Origin: Escherichia sp. E4742
Lineage (GTDB): Bacteria; Pseudomonadota; Gammaproteobacteria; Enterobacterales; Enterobacteriaceae
Length of the DNA stretch: 64,000 nt
NCBI RefSeq assembly: GCF_005843885.1
Contig: NZ_CP040443.1
Coordinates: forward strand, 3,224,001 to 3,288,000
Reading direction: 5' to 3'
Program-made: the position numbers and the translations under genes
In this document: positions 35,019-42,891 of the stretch, in pieces
Numbering within the stretch: the first letter of the stretch is position 1
Layout: every line of letters begins with the position of its first letter
The notes under the pieces: generated by a model
Told to the model about the DNA's origin: nothing
The model's input: only the letters and a program-made list of their open reading frames with translations
Database searches by the model: none

Positions 35019-36348
35019 TTTTTCTGCTTTCGATAACGCCCTGCGATCGCTGGAATCTATCCCATTAGCCCGCGTTGCCGGGCGGTTGGTGCGCCTTAAC
35101 GGCATCCTGCTGGAGAGCGTCGGTTGCCCGCTAATGACCGGGCAACTGTGCCGTATCGAAAGCGCCAACCACACGCTGATCGACGCGCAGGCCGTGGGCT
35201 TTAATCGTGATATCACCTACTTAATGCCGTTTAAACAGCCTGTCGGCCTGATGGCGGGCGCACGCGTCTTCCCGGAAGAAAAAGCCCACGACATCCTGAT
35301 TGGCGAAAGCTGGTTAGGCCGCGTGGTGAATGGCCTCGGCGAGCCGCTGGATGGCAAAGGCCGCCTGAACGGCAGCGATCTTCTGCCGCCGCTGCCGCCC
35401 TCGGTTAATCCCTTAACCCGCCGTTCAGTGGACGAGCCGTTAGACGTGGGCGTGAAAGCGATCAACGGCCTGCTGACCATCGGCAAAGGCCAGCGTGTCG
35501 GGCTGATGGCGGGCAGCGGCGTGGGGAAAAGCGTACTGCTGGGGATGATCACTCGCCAGACTAAAGCCGATATTGTGGTGGTCGGGCTGATTGGCGAGCG
35601 CGGGCGCGAAGTGAAAGAGTTTATCGACCATTCATTGGGCGCGGATGGACTGGCGAAGTCCATCGTCGTAGTCGCGCCTGCCGATGAATCGCCGCTGATG
35701 CGCCTGAAAGCCACCGAACTGTGCCACTCCATCGCCGCCTGGTTTCGCGACCGTGGGCATCACGTTTTACTGCTGGTGGATTCCCTGACCCGCTACGCGA
35801 TGGCACAGCGAGAAATCGCCCTCTCACTCGGTGAACCGCCCGCCACCAAAGGCTATCCGCCATCGGCATTCGGCATGATCCCCAAACTGGTAGAGAGCGC
35901 AGGCAACAGCGAAAGCGCGGGATCGATGACCGCCATCTACACCGTGCTGGCGGAAGGCGACGACCAGCAAGATCCGATTGTCGACTGCGCCCGCGCAGTG
36001 CTGGATGGGCATATCGTGTTAACCCGCAAGCTGGCGGAAGCGGGGCACTATCCGGCCATTGATATCGGCCAGTCGATCAGCCGCTGCATGAACCAGGTCA
36101 CCCGCCCGGAACATCAGCAATCCGCCCGCGCGTTAAAGCAAAACTACGCCGCCTATATGGAGATCAAACCTTTGATCCCGCTCGGCGGCTACGTGGCCGG
36201 TGCGGACGCCAGCGTCGACAAAGCGGTGAAAATGTTCCCCGTAATCGAGCGATTTTTGCGTCAGGAGATGCGCGAACCCGCCTCTCTTGAACTGGTGCAA
36301 AGCCGCCTGCAAATTCTCTTTCCTGGCGTCAAAAAGGCAGAACAGTAA
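35011..36348 (+). CDS. lfiI: Flag-2 export ATPase LfiI (FliI family)
   Basis: 445 aa, full length. F1-ATPase-beta-like export ATPase: Walker A AGSGVGKS (about 167-174), Walker B LLLVDSLTRYAMAQREIALS, GEPPATKGYPPSAFGMIPKLVESAG and the C-terminal helical substrate/chaperone domain. It energises export together with LfiH and LfiJ. Confidence 0.97.
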   Translation: MSDFSAFDNALRSLESIPLARVAGRLVRLNGILLESVGCPLMTGQLCRIESANHTLIDAQAVGFNRDITYLMPFKQPVGLMAGARVFPEEKAHDILIGESWLGRVVNGLGEPLDGKGRLNGSDLLPPLPPSVNPLTRRSVDEPLDVGVKAINGLLTIGKGQRVGLMAGSGVGKSVLLGMITRQTKADIVVVGLIGERGREVKEFIDHSLGADGLAKSIVVVAPADESPLMRLKATELCHSIAAWFRDRGHHVLLLVDSLTRYAMAQREIALSLGEPPATKGYPPSAFGMIPKLVESAGNSESAGSMTAIYTVLAEGDDQQDPIVDCARAVLDGHIVLTRKLAEAGHYPAIDIGQSISRCMNQVTRPEHQQSARALKQNYAAYMEIKPLIPLGGYVAGADASVDKAVKMFPVIERFLRQEMREPASLELVQSRLQILFPGVKKAEQ

Positions 36349-36350
36349 CT

Positions 36351-36785
36351 ATGCGACAAATCATCGACACCCTGGCGCAGTTGCAGCGCCTGCGGGATAA
36401 ATCGGTCAAAGACAAAACCGTCGAACTGGCAAAGCAAAAACAGATTTGTGCGGGCTATGATAACAATATCAAAGCGTTAGGCTATCTGGTGGAGAAAACC
36501 TCTGCGGGCGCGGCGGCGTCGGTGGAATCGCTGAAAAACGTCAGCGGCTACAAGGGAACCCTGCGCAAGGTGATCGCCTGGCAGGAGCAGGAAAAAACGC
36601 TGGCCAACATCAAAGCCACGCGAATGCAGAAGAACCTGACGGCGGCGGCGTGCGAAGAGAAAGTGGTGGCTTTGACGCTGGACGACAAACGCCGCGAGCA
36701 GCAGGAAATCGCCACGGCGAAAGCGCAAAAAGCGGTGGACGATATTGCGGTGCAGTGCTGGCTACGGCACAAATTAGCGGAGTAG
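36351..36785 (+). CDS. lfiJ: Flag-2 export chaperone LfiJ (FliJ family)
   Basis: 144 aa, almost entirely coiled coil and rich in Lys/Gln/Glu (TLAQLQRLRDKSVKDKTVEL, VIAWQEQEKTLANIKATRMQ), as expected for the stalk-like FliJ that couples the ATPase to the FlhA gate. Two bases separate it from the following cytidylyltransferase gene, indicating one transcript. Confidence 0.92.
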   Translation: MRQIIDTLAQLQRLRDKSVKDKTVELAKQKQICAGYDNNIKALGYLVEKTSAGAAASVESLKNVSGYKGTLRKVIAWQEQEKTLANIKATRMQKNLTAAACEEKVVALTLDDKRREQQEIATAKAQKAVDDIAVQCWLRHKLAE

Positions 36786-36787
36786 CC

Positions 36788-37192
36788 ATGAAAACGGTCA
36801 TCACCTTCGGCACCTTCGATGTGTTTCATATCGGTCATCTGCGCCTTTTACAACGCGCCCGCACGCTGGGCGAGCGGCTGCTGGTCGGCGTATCGTCCGA
36901 CGCCTTAAATATCGCCAAAAAGGGCAGGGCGCCGGTTTACCATCAGGATGACCGCATGGCGATTATCGCCGGGCTGGCGTGCGTGGATGGCGTATTTCTG
37001 GAAGAATCGCTGGAGCAGAAAGCGGAGTATTTGCGGGGGTACAGTGCGGATATTTTGGTGATGGGCGATGACTGGGCCGGGAAGTTTGATAGCTTCGCGT
37101 ATATTTGTGAGGTAGTGTATTTCACCCGCACGCCGTCGGTGTCGACGACGGGGATTATTGAGGTGATTAGGGGTAAATCAGCCATCTACTGA
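36788..37192 (+). CDS. TagD/GCT-like glycerol-3-phosphate cytidylyltransferase, last gene of the lfi operon
   Basis: 134 aa, the length of TagD-type enzymes. Cytidylyltransferase signatures: GTFDVFHIGHL (nucleotide-binding HxGH) near the N-terminus and RTPSVSTTGIIEVIR (RTxGxSTT-like) near the C-terminus. Likely makes CDP-glycerol from glycerol 3-phosphate and CTP. It starts two bases after lfiJ, so it is co-transcribed with flagellar export genes. Elsewhere in this locus a glycosyltransferase protein ends in a CDP-glycerol glycerophosphotransferase-like domain, which suggests that the product feeds glycerophosphate modification of the flagellum. The exact nucleotide-alcohol substrate cannot be read from sequence (CDP-ribitol, CDP-ethanolamine or ADP-heptose-type relatives exist). 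Confidence 0.9.
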   Translation: MKTVITFGTFDVFHIGHLRLLQRARTLGERLLVGVSSDALNIAKKGRAPVYHQDDRMAIIAGLACVDGVFLEESLEQKAEYLRGYSADILVMGDDWAGKFDSFAYICEVVYFTRTPSVSTTGIIEVIRGKSAIY

Positions 37193-37311
37193 TTTAATTC
37201 CCGCAGTAGTCTGGTATTGAGATACAGTTTTTCCCGGCCTACGCTCATCTCCTCCAGTACGCCCGCTTCCGTCAATTGCTTAAGATAAGATGACGCCGTC
37301 TGCCGTTTGGC
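37186..37311 (-). pseudogene. remnant of a Fic-family gene (C-terminal winged-helix end)
   Basis: About 41 codons on the minus strand reading AKRQTASSYLKQLTEAGVLE, then a segment containing VGREKLYLN and ending at a TAG at 37186-37188 that overlaps the stop of the cytidylyltransferase gene. The RQTAS.YL..L...G.L....VGRE..Y pattern is that of the winged-helix C-terminus of Fic-domain proteins. The upstream catalytic part (HPFxxGNGR) is missing; sequence upstream is unrelated AT-rich DNA. Confidence 0.7.
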
Positions 37312-37320
37312 TATGTTACA

Positions 37321-37803
37321 TTATATTTTGATGCCAAGATTCCTTTCATTATATATTGTTGGTGTTATAAATTTAATAATGAATATCTTGTCTTTAATGT
37401 CCATAAAAACAACTATTAACAAAGAATCATGAAAAAAAATCACAGTCCTTTTATCAGGCAGCGCAACTTTATTATCTTTAATGCTTTTTCCCAACTTCTT
37501 CTCTAAATCATCAAGACTATCTTTGAAAGTAAGCCCATAGGGTAACCCTCCCTCATTACCTGAATGAACTTCAAGATATGAAAAAATATACTGTCCCTCA
37601 GATCTTGCCGGTAATAAAGAGTCATGTTCGAATACTTCCCGCTCTTCAAATGAAAGCACAACATCTTTTGATGATGTTCTTAAATGCTCAGCACCACCAA
37701 CACCCTGAGGACGTTTTTTTATCCCATTACTCAGTAAAAAGTTATCTAATTCAGGGGAAGCTGAGGAATATCTCAAGAAACCAATGCATTTAATAATATC
37801 CAT
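37321..37803 (-). CDS. orphan AT-rich gene of unknown function (160 aa)
   Basis: 160 aa with a good ribosome-binding site (AGGAG, 8 bases before the ATG). Base composition is much more AT-rich than the flagellar genes around it. Features: N-terminal MDIIKCIGFLRYSSASPELD, central GLPYGLTFKDSLDDLEKKLG, C-terminal VIFFHDSLLIVVFMDIKDKI; no signal peptide or clear membrane helix. The GLTF.DSLDDLEKKLG stretch resembles regions of small immunity or SMI1/KNR4-like accessory proteins linked to toxins, but I do not recognise a family. It is flanked by a Fic remnant and fragments of an IS1-type insA and an H-repeat, so it most likely arrived with a mobile segment, possibly as an Rhs-associated immunity gene. 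Confidence 0.6.
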   Translation of the reverse strand: MDIIKCIGFLRYSSASPELDNFLLSNGIKKRPQGVGGAEHLRTSSKDVVLSFEEREVFEHDSLLPARSEGQYIFSYLEVHSGNEGGLPYGLTFKDSLDDLEKKLGKSIKDNKVALPDKRTVIFFHDSLLIVVFMDIKDKIFIIKFITPTIYNERNLGIKI

Positions 37804-37881
37804 TATACTCTCCTGTAAATATATAGGTGAAGCCTTTAATTAGTTGAATTGGTGTATAATCCGCGTTATTGAAGTTCTTCC

Positions 37882-38000
37882 GTGGTCTCGGCTATTGTTC
37901 AATGCCCCAGCTGTCAGTCTGCTCAGATTTATCGTCATGGGCGGAACCCTGTCGGGATCGGTTTCGCTGCCGTGATTGTCATCGTGTCTTTCTGCTTACC
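37882..38000 (+). pseudogene. IS1-family InsA-like remnant
   Basis: One frame reads VVSAIVQCPSCQSAQIYRHG and then RNP; after a one-base shift the sequence continues as DRFRCRDCHRVFLLTY. The CPSC...RCRDC zinc-finger layout matches the N-terminus of IS1-type InsA proteins. The rest of the element is absent and an H-repeat end follows directly. Confidence 0.65.
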
Positions 38001-38002
38001 TA

Positions 38003-38160
38003 CCGGGCAAGATTACGATAGCCCAGTTCCCGCATGGATTGACGCGAGTTAGTCTCCGTCGATTGCTGCTTTCTCATTTTACGTCTTAACCCTACCTTGA
38101 ATACCTTATCATTCGTCAAGATATTAATATCGATATGACTTATCCCTAAAATAATTCAGC
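38003..38160 (-). mobile_element. H-repeat (ISAs1 family) right-end remnant
   Basis: On the minus strand this stretch aligns with the last about 155 bases of the complete H-repeats at 9887 and 13255 (encoding the equivalent of NILTKDKIFKAGLRRKMRK), ending in a recognisable CTTGCCCGG-type terminus at 38003. It is diverged, so it is older than the copies near 10-15 kb. Confidence 0.75.
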
Positions 38161-38434
38161 AAAATAAGTTTCCTAAATTCATTGTTGCAGCAACGCTATA
38201 GCCCTACAGTTCCATCTTACGCGGGTGTGTAGTCCGCGAAGAGCCACGTCCACTTCGCGTGCGGTGCATTTTGCTGCCAATACATATAAAAAAGAATAGT
38301 TATAGAAGGAAGAAGGGCACTTTTCGGAATCCATAAAGACAACTCTCACAGTGATCAAAAATGTGCAACTTTTACCGATTAGCCAGCCATAAAGAGATGT
38401 GTTTGAAATCAGAGGGTAGATAAGTGCGCTGTTC
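38161..38434. other. non-coding spacer between mobile-element scar and REP
   Basis: About 270 bases with no recognisable gene, AT-rich, probably further debris of the inserted segment. Nothing identifiable was seen. Confidence 0.5.
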
Positions 38435-38535
<101 letters not shown>

Positions 38536-38544
38536 TTCTGCGGT

Positions 38545-40983
38545 TTACCCCAGCGCCTCCACAATCACCATCGCCGCCCGTTCTCCCGCCTTGCCATCCA
38601 TAAACGCATCGCAATAGTGATGACGAATCTCCGTAAGCCTCGCCTGCACCGCATCCCAGTCAAACGCCTCTGACAGCAAGTAACGGAGTTCCGCAACATC
38701 ATGGGCCACCGGCAATATTTCGCGAATTTGCTGGTCGGCGCTTTCGGGCGTGGAGTAGCTTTTCTCGCCGTCGAGCAGTTCCGTCATGCCCGGAAAGTCG
38801 AGCAGGATCACCCGCTTATCAACGTGGATAGCATCGAAAATAAAACCGCTGTTATCGGTGAGCACGTAATCGGCCTTTGCCAGTAGCGCCAGCGTGTGAC
38901 GGGCGGAGTCGGTGCGCTGTTTTAAATGTCTGCGCGCCAGTGCCAGCGACGCCGCTTCTTCCGGGCGCGCGCAGGTGCCGTGGTGCAGTTTGCAAATCAG
39001 GTTCACATCACCGCTTAAGCGCCCCAATTTTTCTGCCCAGTGGGGCAGGGAGCTTAATGCGCCAAACGTGGGGGCGTAGAGCACCGTAGTTTTACGAAAA
39101 TCGGGTTGGATATTTTCCGGCAACGAACGATCGAACGTGCCGTTATGCCAGGCGTCGAAGCGCGGGTTGCCAACCACTTTTGCATTGCCGAAATGTTCCA
39201 GCGCCTGCTGGCTGTAGTGGCTGTAACACAAAATGCGCTGATAAAAACGGTTCCAGTCCGCGTGGTTCCACGTCTCTTTGGCTAAGCCGTACATAGCGCG
39301 GACGTTCACCGCTGCCAGGCCATTGAGCGCGGGCGTGTGGTAGGGGCTGACCAGGCATTTTACCCGCTGACCATGCGCTTGCATTTCAGATAAGCGCATA
39401 CCTTTAAGCTGCGGATCGTCGATGCTTTTTAGCGTTGCTAGCATTTCATCAAGAAACGGTTTAAACACGCGGTCGTTAATCACCAGCGTGCAGCTCTGCC
39501 CCTGCGCCTGAAGGGCGGTGATGATGGGGCGGTAGAGCGCGTAATGGAAGGAGGTTTCCATAAAAAAGCCGATGGTGTCGGCGATGGGTAACGCGGATGG
39601 TTTTGTGGCTACGGGTAACTTATTGAAATAGTGAATAATGTTGTCGGTCGTTTTTTGCTCAATATCACTAAAGCCCGGTCGCTGGTAACAAAGGCTCGGA
39701 TAACAGGCCAGCCATTTGTCGGCGCTTAGTAGCGGCTGCCAGCAGGTTTCCAGCGAGTGCTCATCGTTGCTCATCTGCTGCGCCAGTTGCGGGTAGTAGC
39801 GGCTGTTCACCAGATAAGCGCACACTTTGCGGCAGTCCCGCGCGTGTACCAGCCCCGGCAAACTTTTTAGCATCGTTCCTTGCGAAATTTCGCCGCCGAG
39901 GATCATCACCTGCCAGGGAATTTTCGCCAGGCTCGCGAGCAGCCTGTTCAGTACCTGAATATGTTTCTCCTGCTTGAGAATAACCGCGTCATCTTCCAGC
40001 AGCAGATAGTTTTGCCAGCCGTGCTGTTGCGCCAGGCGTAGCGCCTGCAAGTGTGACAGGCGGCGGCCCCGTTGACCGTTTTCATCTTCACAGGCGGCAA
40101 GGCGGGTGATCTTCTCAGGTGGAATATGCAGCAGTGCCAGTTCTTCACGGATCTGCCGTAAGCGATCCGGGCGTTTATCCAGATTCAGCAGAACGATCTG
40201 ATCGACAGCCTGATGGTTGATCGCCTGGTGATGGGTGGCGTTATGCAGACTCAGATAAGCATTGCGGAGCAGCGGATCGCGGACGACATCCGCAAGCGCC
40301 GCGTTTACTGGCGTGCTGGCCCCGAGAATAAAGTCTTTATCAAAGGTGTTGTGGCTGTGCGAGATACACAGAATGGTGCGTTCGCCGGGCAGTTGTAGCG
40401 GGTTAACGCTGAAATTATCGGTGAAACTTTTCTCTTCACCTAAATTGCAATCGTCATCGTAGCGGTGTTTTTTCAGGTAGTTACGGTGATAACAAAAGGT
40501 GCCGTTGAGGATGTTACGCGGGCCAAAACTGCGGCTTTGAAAGATGCGGTTGATGTGGCTGTACCAGATAGGGATCTGGTCAGAACCGGAGATGAGCGCC
40601 CGGTGTTTTTGCATCATGGCGATGGTGTACGAGATTTTATCTGCCGGGTAGTAGTCGTCGTCATCCATGCAGAGGATGTATTCGCCGCGCGCCAGTTCGT
40701 TGAGCATATTACGTTTTTTGCCCAGCGGCAGTTTTTCCGGGTGATGGATGTAGCGGATATTGAAGGACTCCGGCTTGCCATTGGTCAGGCGGTTGATGAT
40801 GTGCTGGTGGCTTTGCGGAGAGTCGTCGAGGATGACCAGTTCGCGGCGGTCTGCCGGGTAATCCTGATAGCGGTACATATAAAGTAGGTACGGCAGAAAT
40901 GCGCTGCGGTTCCAGGTTGGCGTGACGACGCTGACGAACGGTTTTTCGCGGTGGGTGGCGAGTGTTTTGATGATGGTTTGCAT
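38545..40983 (-). CDS. three-domain transferase: GT2 + GT25-like + CDP-glycerol glycerophosphotransferase-like (flagellar modification candidate)
   Basis: 812 aa. Domain 1 (about 1-210) is a family 2 glycosyltransferase: PFVSVVTPTWNRSAFLPYLL, LVILDDSP and the metal-binding ILCMDDDDYYPADK. Domain 2 (about 245-440) resembles family 25 LPS-type transferases: IVLLNLDKRPDRLRQIREEL, RLSHLQALRLAQQHGWQNYL and LLLEDDAVI. Domain 3 (about 480-812) has the pattern of TagB/TagF-type CDP-glycerol glycerophosphotransferases: CYSHYSQQALEHFGNAKVVG, VLYAPTFG, ICKLHH and ADYVLTDNSGFIFDAIHVDK. It is cytoplasmic, with no signal peptide. It starts 48 bases after lafV on the same strand, probably in the same sigma54-driven transcript. 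The TagD-like gene at 36.8 kb could supply CDP-glycerol. Target is inferred to be flagellin or another Flag-2 surface protein. Confidence 0.85.
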   Translation of the reverse strand: MQTIIKTLATHREKPFVSVVTPTWNRSAFLPYLLYMYRYQDYPADRRELVILDDSPQSHQHIINRLTNGKPESFNIRYIHHPEKLPLGKKRNMLNELARGEYILCMDDDDYYPADKISYTIAMMQKHRALISGSDQIPIWYSHINRIFQSRSFGPRNILNGTFCYHRNYLKKHRYDDDCNLGEEKSFTDNFSVNPLQLPGERTILCISHSHNTFDKDFILGASTPVNAALADVVRDPLLRNAYLSLHNATHHQAINHQAVDQIVLLNLDKRPDRLRQIREELALLHIPPEKITRLAACEDENGQRGRRLSHLQALRLAQQHGWQNYLLLEDDAVILKQEKHIQVLNRLLASLAKIPWQVMILGGEISQGTMLKSLPGLVHARDCRKVCAYLVNSRYYPQLAQQMSNDEHSLETCWQPLLSADKWLACYPSLCYQRPGFSDIEQKTTDNIIHYFNKLPVATKPSALPIADTIGFFMETSFHYALYRPIITALQAQGQSCTLVINDRVFKPFLDEMLATLKSIDDPQLKGMRLSEMQAHGQRVKCLVSPYHTPALNGLAAVNVRAMYGLAKETWNHADWNRFYQRILCYSHYSQQALEHFGNAKVVGNPRFDAWHNGTFDRSLPENIQPDFRKTTVLYAPTFGALSSLPHWAEKLGRLSGDVNLICKLHHGTCARPEEAASLALARRHLKQRTDSARHTLALLAKADYVLTDNSGFIFDAIHVDKRVILLDFPGMTELLDGEKSYSTPESADQQIREILPVAHDVAELRYLLSEAFDWDAVQARLTEIRHHYCDAFMDGKAGERAAMVIVEALG

Positions 40984-41004
40984 GATATGTTTACGAAGTA
41001 GATA

Positions 41005-41024
41005 AGGCCGGGAAAATCCGGCCT
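41005..41024 (-). terminator. hairpin between lafV and the transferase gene (possible attenuator)
   Basis: Seven-base inverted repeat AGGCCGG / CCGGCCT with a 6-base loop in the 48-base gap; the T-run after it is weak, so partial termination rather than a full stop is likely. Confidence 0.35.
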
Positions 41025-41031
41025 GAAAGCG

Positions 41032-41964
41032 TTAGCAAGGTAGCAGCGAAAACGCATAAAGCAGCGGCTCCGCAAAACATTCAGCCTGAATTTGTTGGCG
41101 AATCAGCAGCGCATTTTCACTCTCTCGCCAGCGTTCAAACACCGCGAAGAGGGCGAAAATATCCTCCTGTCGTAGCGGTGAATCATCCAGCGTCCACAAA
41201 CTGATTAACGTGCGGATGAGATAAAAATCACATACCAGCAGGAAATAATCCGCCCCGTCAGCCTGGCCAATCACATCGTGGTAAATCCGGTAAATCAGCC
41301 AGTTGCGCATCATCCACGGCGCGGCGGCAAAATGCTGTTGCCAGGTGGTTTGCCACTGCGCCTGAAGCTGCTGTTGTAACAGGGCTTCGCTGTTGGCGTC
41401 ATGCAGCGTCAGCAAAGTTACCTGCAACGGCAGCGAGGCTTTGCGCGGGCTTTCCGGCAGAATCGACCAGTCAAACGCAAAACTTCCGAGCAGCGTCACC
41501 AGTTGGCGCGCCAGTTGTGGCACAGGCGGTAGCTGGGCGAACTGTGCCTGTAGCGTGCCTTTTTTCGCATGATCGGCCAGCGCCTGTGGCAGCGTTGTCA
41601 GTCGGGCAAGAGTATCGCCATCCCTGCCTGGCATTTTACTGGCGCGGGAGAGCAGGATACCGACGGCATACAGTGAAAGCTCTGGTGTTAAACCGGGTAG
41701 CGTAAGGGTGCTCAAAATCACCTGGTTTACTATCGCATCGCGCGCAGAGAGTTCCGCGGTATTTTCTTCCACAGGGCGGTAGGTGAGCTGTAAATCAAAG
41801 GCCCTGGCATCGTTGAGCACCGCTTCGCAGCTTTCTGGCTCTGTCAGCATCAGGCTCTGACGAATCTCATTCTTCCAGACCTTGCGGACGTATAAAGGTG
41901 AACCGGGATGCTGCGCCAAAAAATTGCGCACATATTCCGGTTCGTAACATTCAATAAAACTCAT
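41032..41964 (-). CDS. lafV: LafV, FliB-like protein (putative flagellin lysine methylase lacking the Cys cluster)
   Basis: 310 aa when started at MSFIECYEPEYV (ATG 41962-41964; ribosome-binding site GGAAG). A longer frame starting further right would begin inside the -12 element of the sigma54 promoter, so it is rejected. The C-terminal half (WMMRNWLIYRIYHDVIG, DYFLLVCDFYLIRTLISLW and IFALFAVFERW) resembles the C-terminal part of FliB flagellin lysine-N-methylases, and LafV of published Flag-2 loci was described as FliB-like. The N-terminal CxxxCC-type cysteine motif that marks FliB is absent, so catalysis is uncertain. Probably co-transcribed with the three-domain transferase. Confidence 0.72.
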   Translation of the reverse strand: MSFIECYEPEYVRNFLAQHPGSPLYVRKVWKNEIRQSLMLTEPESCEAVLNDARAFDLQLTYRPVEENTAELSARDAIVNQVILSTLTLPGLTPELSLYAVGILLSRASKMPGRDGDTLARLTTLPQALADHAKKGTLQAQFAQLPPVPQLARQLVTLLGSFAFDWSILPESPRKASLPLQVTLLTLHDANSEALLQQQLQAQWQTTWQQHFAAAPWMMRNWLIYRIYHDVIGQADGADYFLLVCDFYLIRTLISLWTLDDSPLRQEDIFALFAVFERWRESENALLIRQQIQAECFAEPLLYAFSLLPC

Positions 41965-41998
41965 AGGTGGCTTCCAGTCTTTATTACTTTGCGGAATC

Positions 41999-42013
41999 TG
42001 CAATAAGCGTGCC
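41999..42013 (-). promoter_or_regulatory. sigma54 promoter of lafV
   Basis: Minus strand CGGCACGCTTATTGCA: GG and GC dinucleotides exactly 10 bases apart, matching TGGCACG-N4-TTGCA at all but the first base. The predicted start of transcription is about 25 bases upstream of the chosen lafV ATG. Confidence 0.8.
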
Positions 42014-42091
42014 GGGATTTTTTATAATCAAAAACAAAGGATTGAGAATCAGGCGGAAAATCCGTTTCCGCGATGGGGGAAGGAATTGTCG

Positions 42092-42520
42092 TTATTCCTG
42101 ATAGAGGAAATCCGCTTCGCTGCCTAAAAAAGCCTGAATAAATTCATACTGGCGAATCAACAGCTCGCCGTTTTTATCGTTGTAGGCTTTGCAGCGTTCC
42201 GCTTTTTGCTCAAGACGTTGCCACAACTGTTGTGCTGCCGTTTTTTGTACCGCCGGAAGCCAGGCGAAAACCTGCGCCAGACCGTCACGATTTACGCTAA
42301 CGTTGAGCATTTTCAGCAGGCTGTGCCGTTGATGGCTATGTCCATGCAACTGCTCATAGTGATGTGTTATCTCCTCGTTTACTGCCAGCAGCTCCTCGCT
42401 GGCGCGGCGAATCATGCAGATCCGCTGGCGCTGGAGACGTTCGCGCAGGGAATCATACATCACGTCGTCGTCACGAATTCCCTGCAGCAGCGCCTTCACC
42501 TGTTGTAACCGGATACTCAC
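42092..42520 (-). CDS. lfgN: Flag-2 hook-associated protein chaperone LfgN (FlgN family)
   Basis: 142 aa, helical, Gln/Leu rich (LQQVKALLQGIRDDDVMYDSL, ERCKAYNDKNGELLIRQYEF). FlgN chaperones FlgK and FlgL (here LfgK, LfgL). The late NDKNGELLIRQ block is the family signature. Last gene of the leftward lfgA/lfgM/lfgN group, 12 bases after lfgM. Confidence 0.9.
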   Translation of the reverse strand: MSIRLQQVKALLQGIRDDDVMYDSLRERLQRQRICMIRRASEELLAVNEEITHHYEQLHGHSHQRHSLLKMLNVSVNRDGLAQVFAWLPAVQKTAAQQLWQRLEQKAERCKAYNDKNGELLIRQYEFIQAFLGSEADFLYQE

Positions 42521-42532
42521 TTCATCGGCCTC

Positions 42533-42811
42533 TTATTTCTGGAAAAAACTCAGCATGTCGCTGGCTAACTGTTCGGTGTCCACTTGCAGGCTACCGGAGG
42601 CCAGCATCGCCTGCATTTGCGCGACTTTGTCGCTGTCGATATCGCTCTCTTGCTGGTCGTTCAGTGTTTGCTGGGCGGACTGTAATCCCGACTGAGTAAT
42701 GTCGTCGGCGCTCAGCGTGGTGGTGGTGGCCGCCGTGGTTTTGCGCGACTGGCTGGAGCCTGCCGTTGTGGCTGTCGGGCGATTGCCTGGCATAGTCGGG
42801 GTGATTTTCAT
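42533..42811 (-). CDS. lfgM: Flag-2 anti-sigma28 factor LfgM (FlgM family)
   Basis: 92 aa. Disordered Ser/Thr-rich N-terminus and a helical C-terminus SDKVAQMQAMLASGSLQVDTEQLASDMLSFF with the FlgM signature (K...I...L..G.Y.VD...LA..ML). Holds LafS inactive until exported. A sigma28-like promoter lies just upstream, implying autoregulation by LafS. Confidence 0.95.
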   Translation of the reverse strand: MKITPTMPGNRPTATTAGSSQSRKTTAATTTTLSADDITQSGLQSAQQTLNDQQESDIDSDKVAQMQAMLASGSLQVDTEQLASDMLSFFQK

Positions 42812-42850
42812 CGCAACCTCGTCTCTGTTTGAAGGTGTGTTACTCCGGTA

Positions 42851-42877
42851 AAGCGGTTAACAGGCGGCAAAACTTTA
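42851..42877 (-). promoter_or_regulatory. sigma28-like (LafS) promoter of lfgM
   Basis: Minus strand TAAAGTTT (perfect sigma28 -35, plus-strand 42870-42877), exactly 11 bases, then AACCGCTT (42851-42858) as a variant -10. The arrangement parallels the element before lafA. Confidence 0.65.
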
Positions 42878-42891
42878 ATCGCCTGCGCAAA

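Noticed and set aside
42053..42071. Inverted repeat GCGGAAA/TTTCCGC downstream of lfgN as a terminator
   Set aside because: No T-run follows on the lfgN strand and the stem is short, so it is not listed as a feature.
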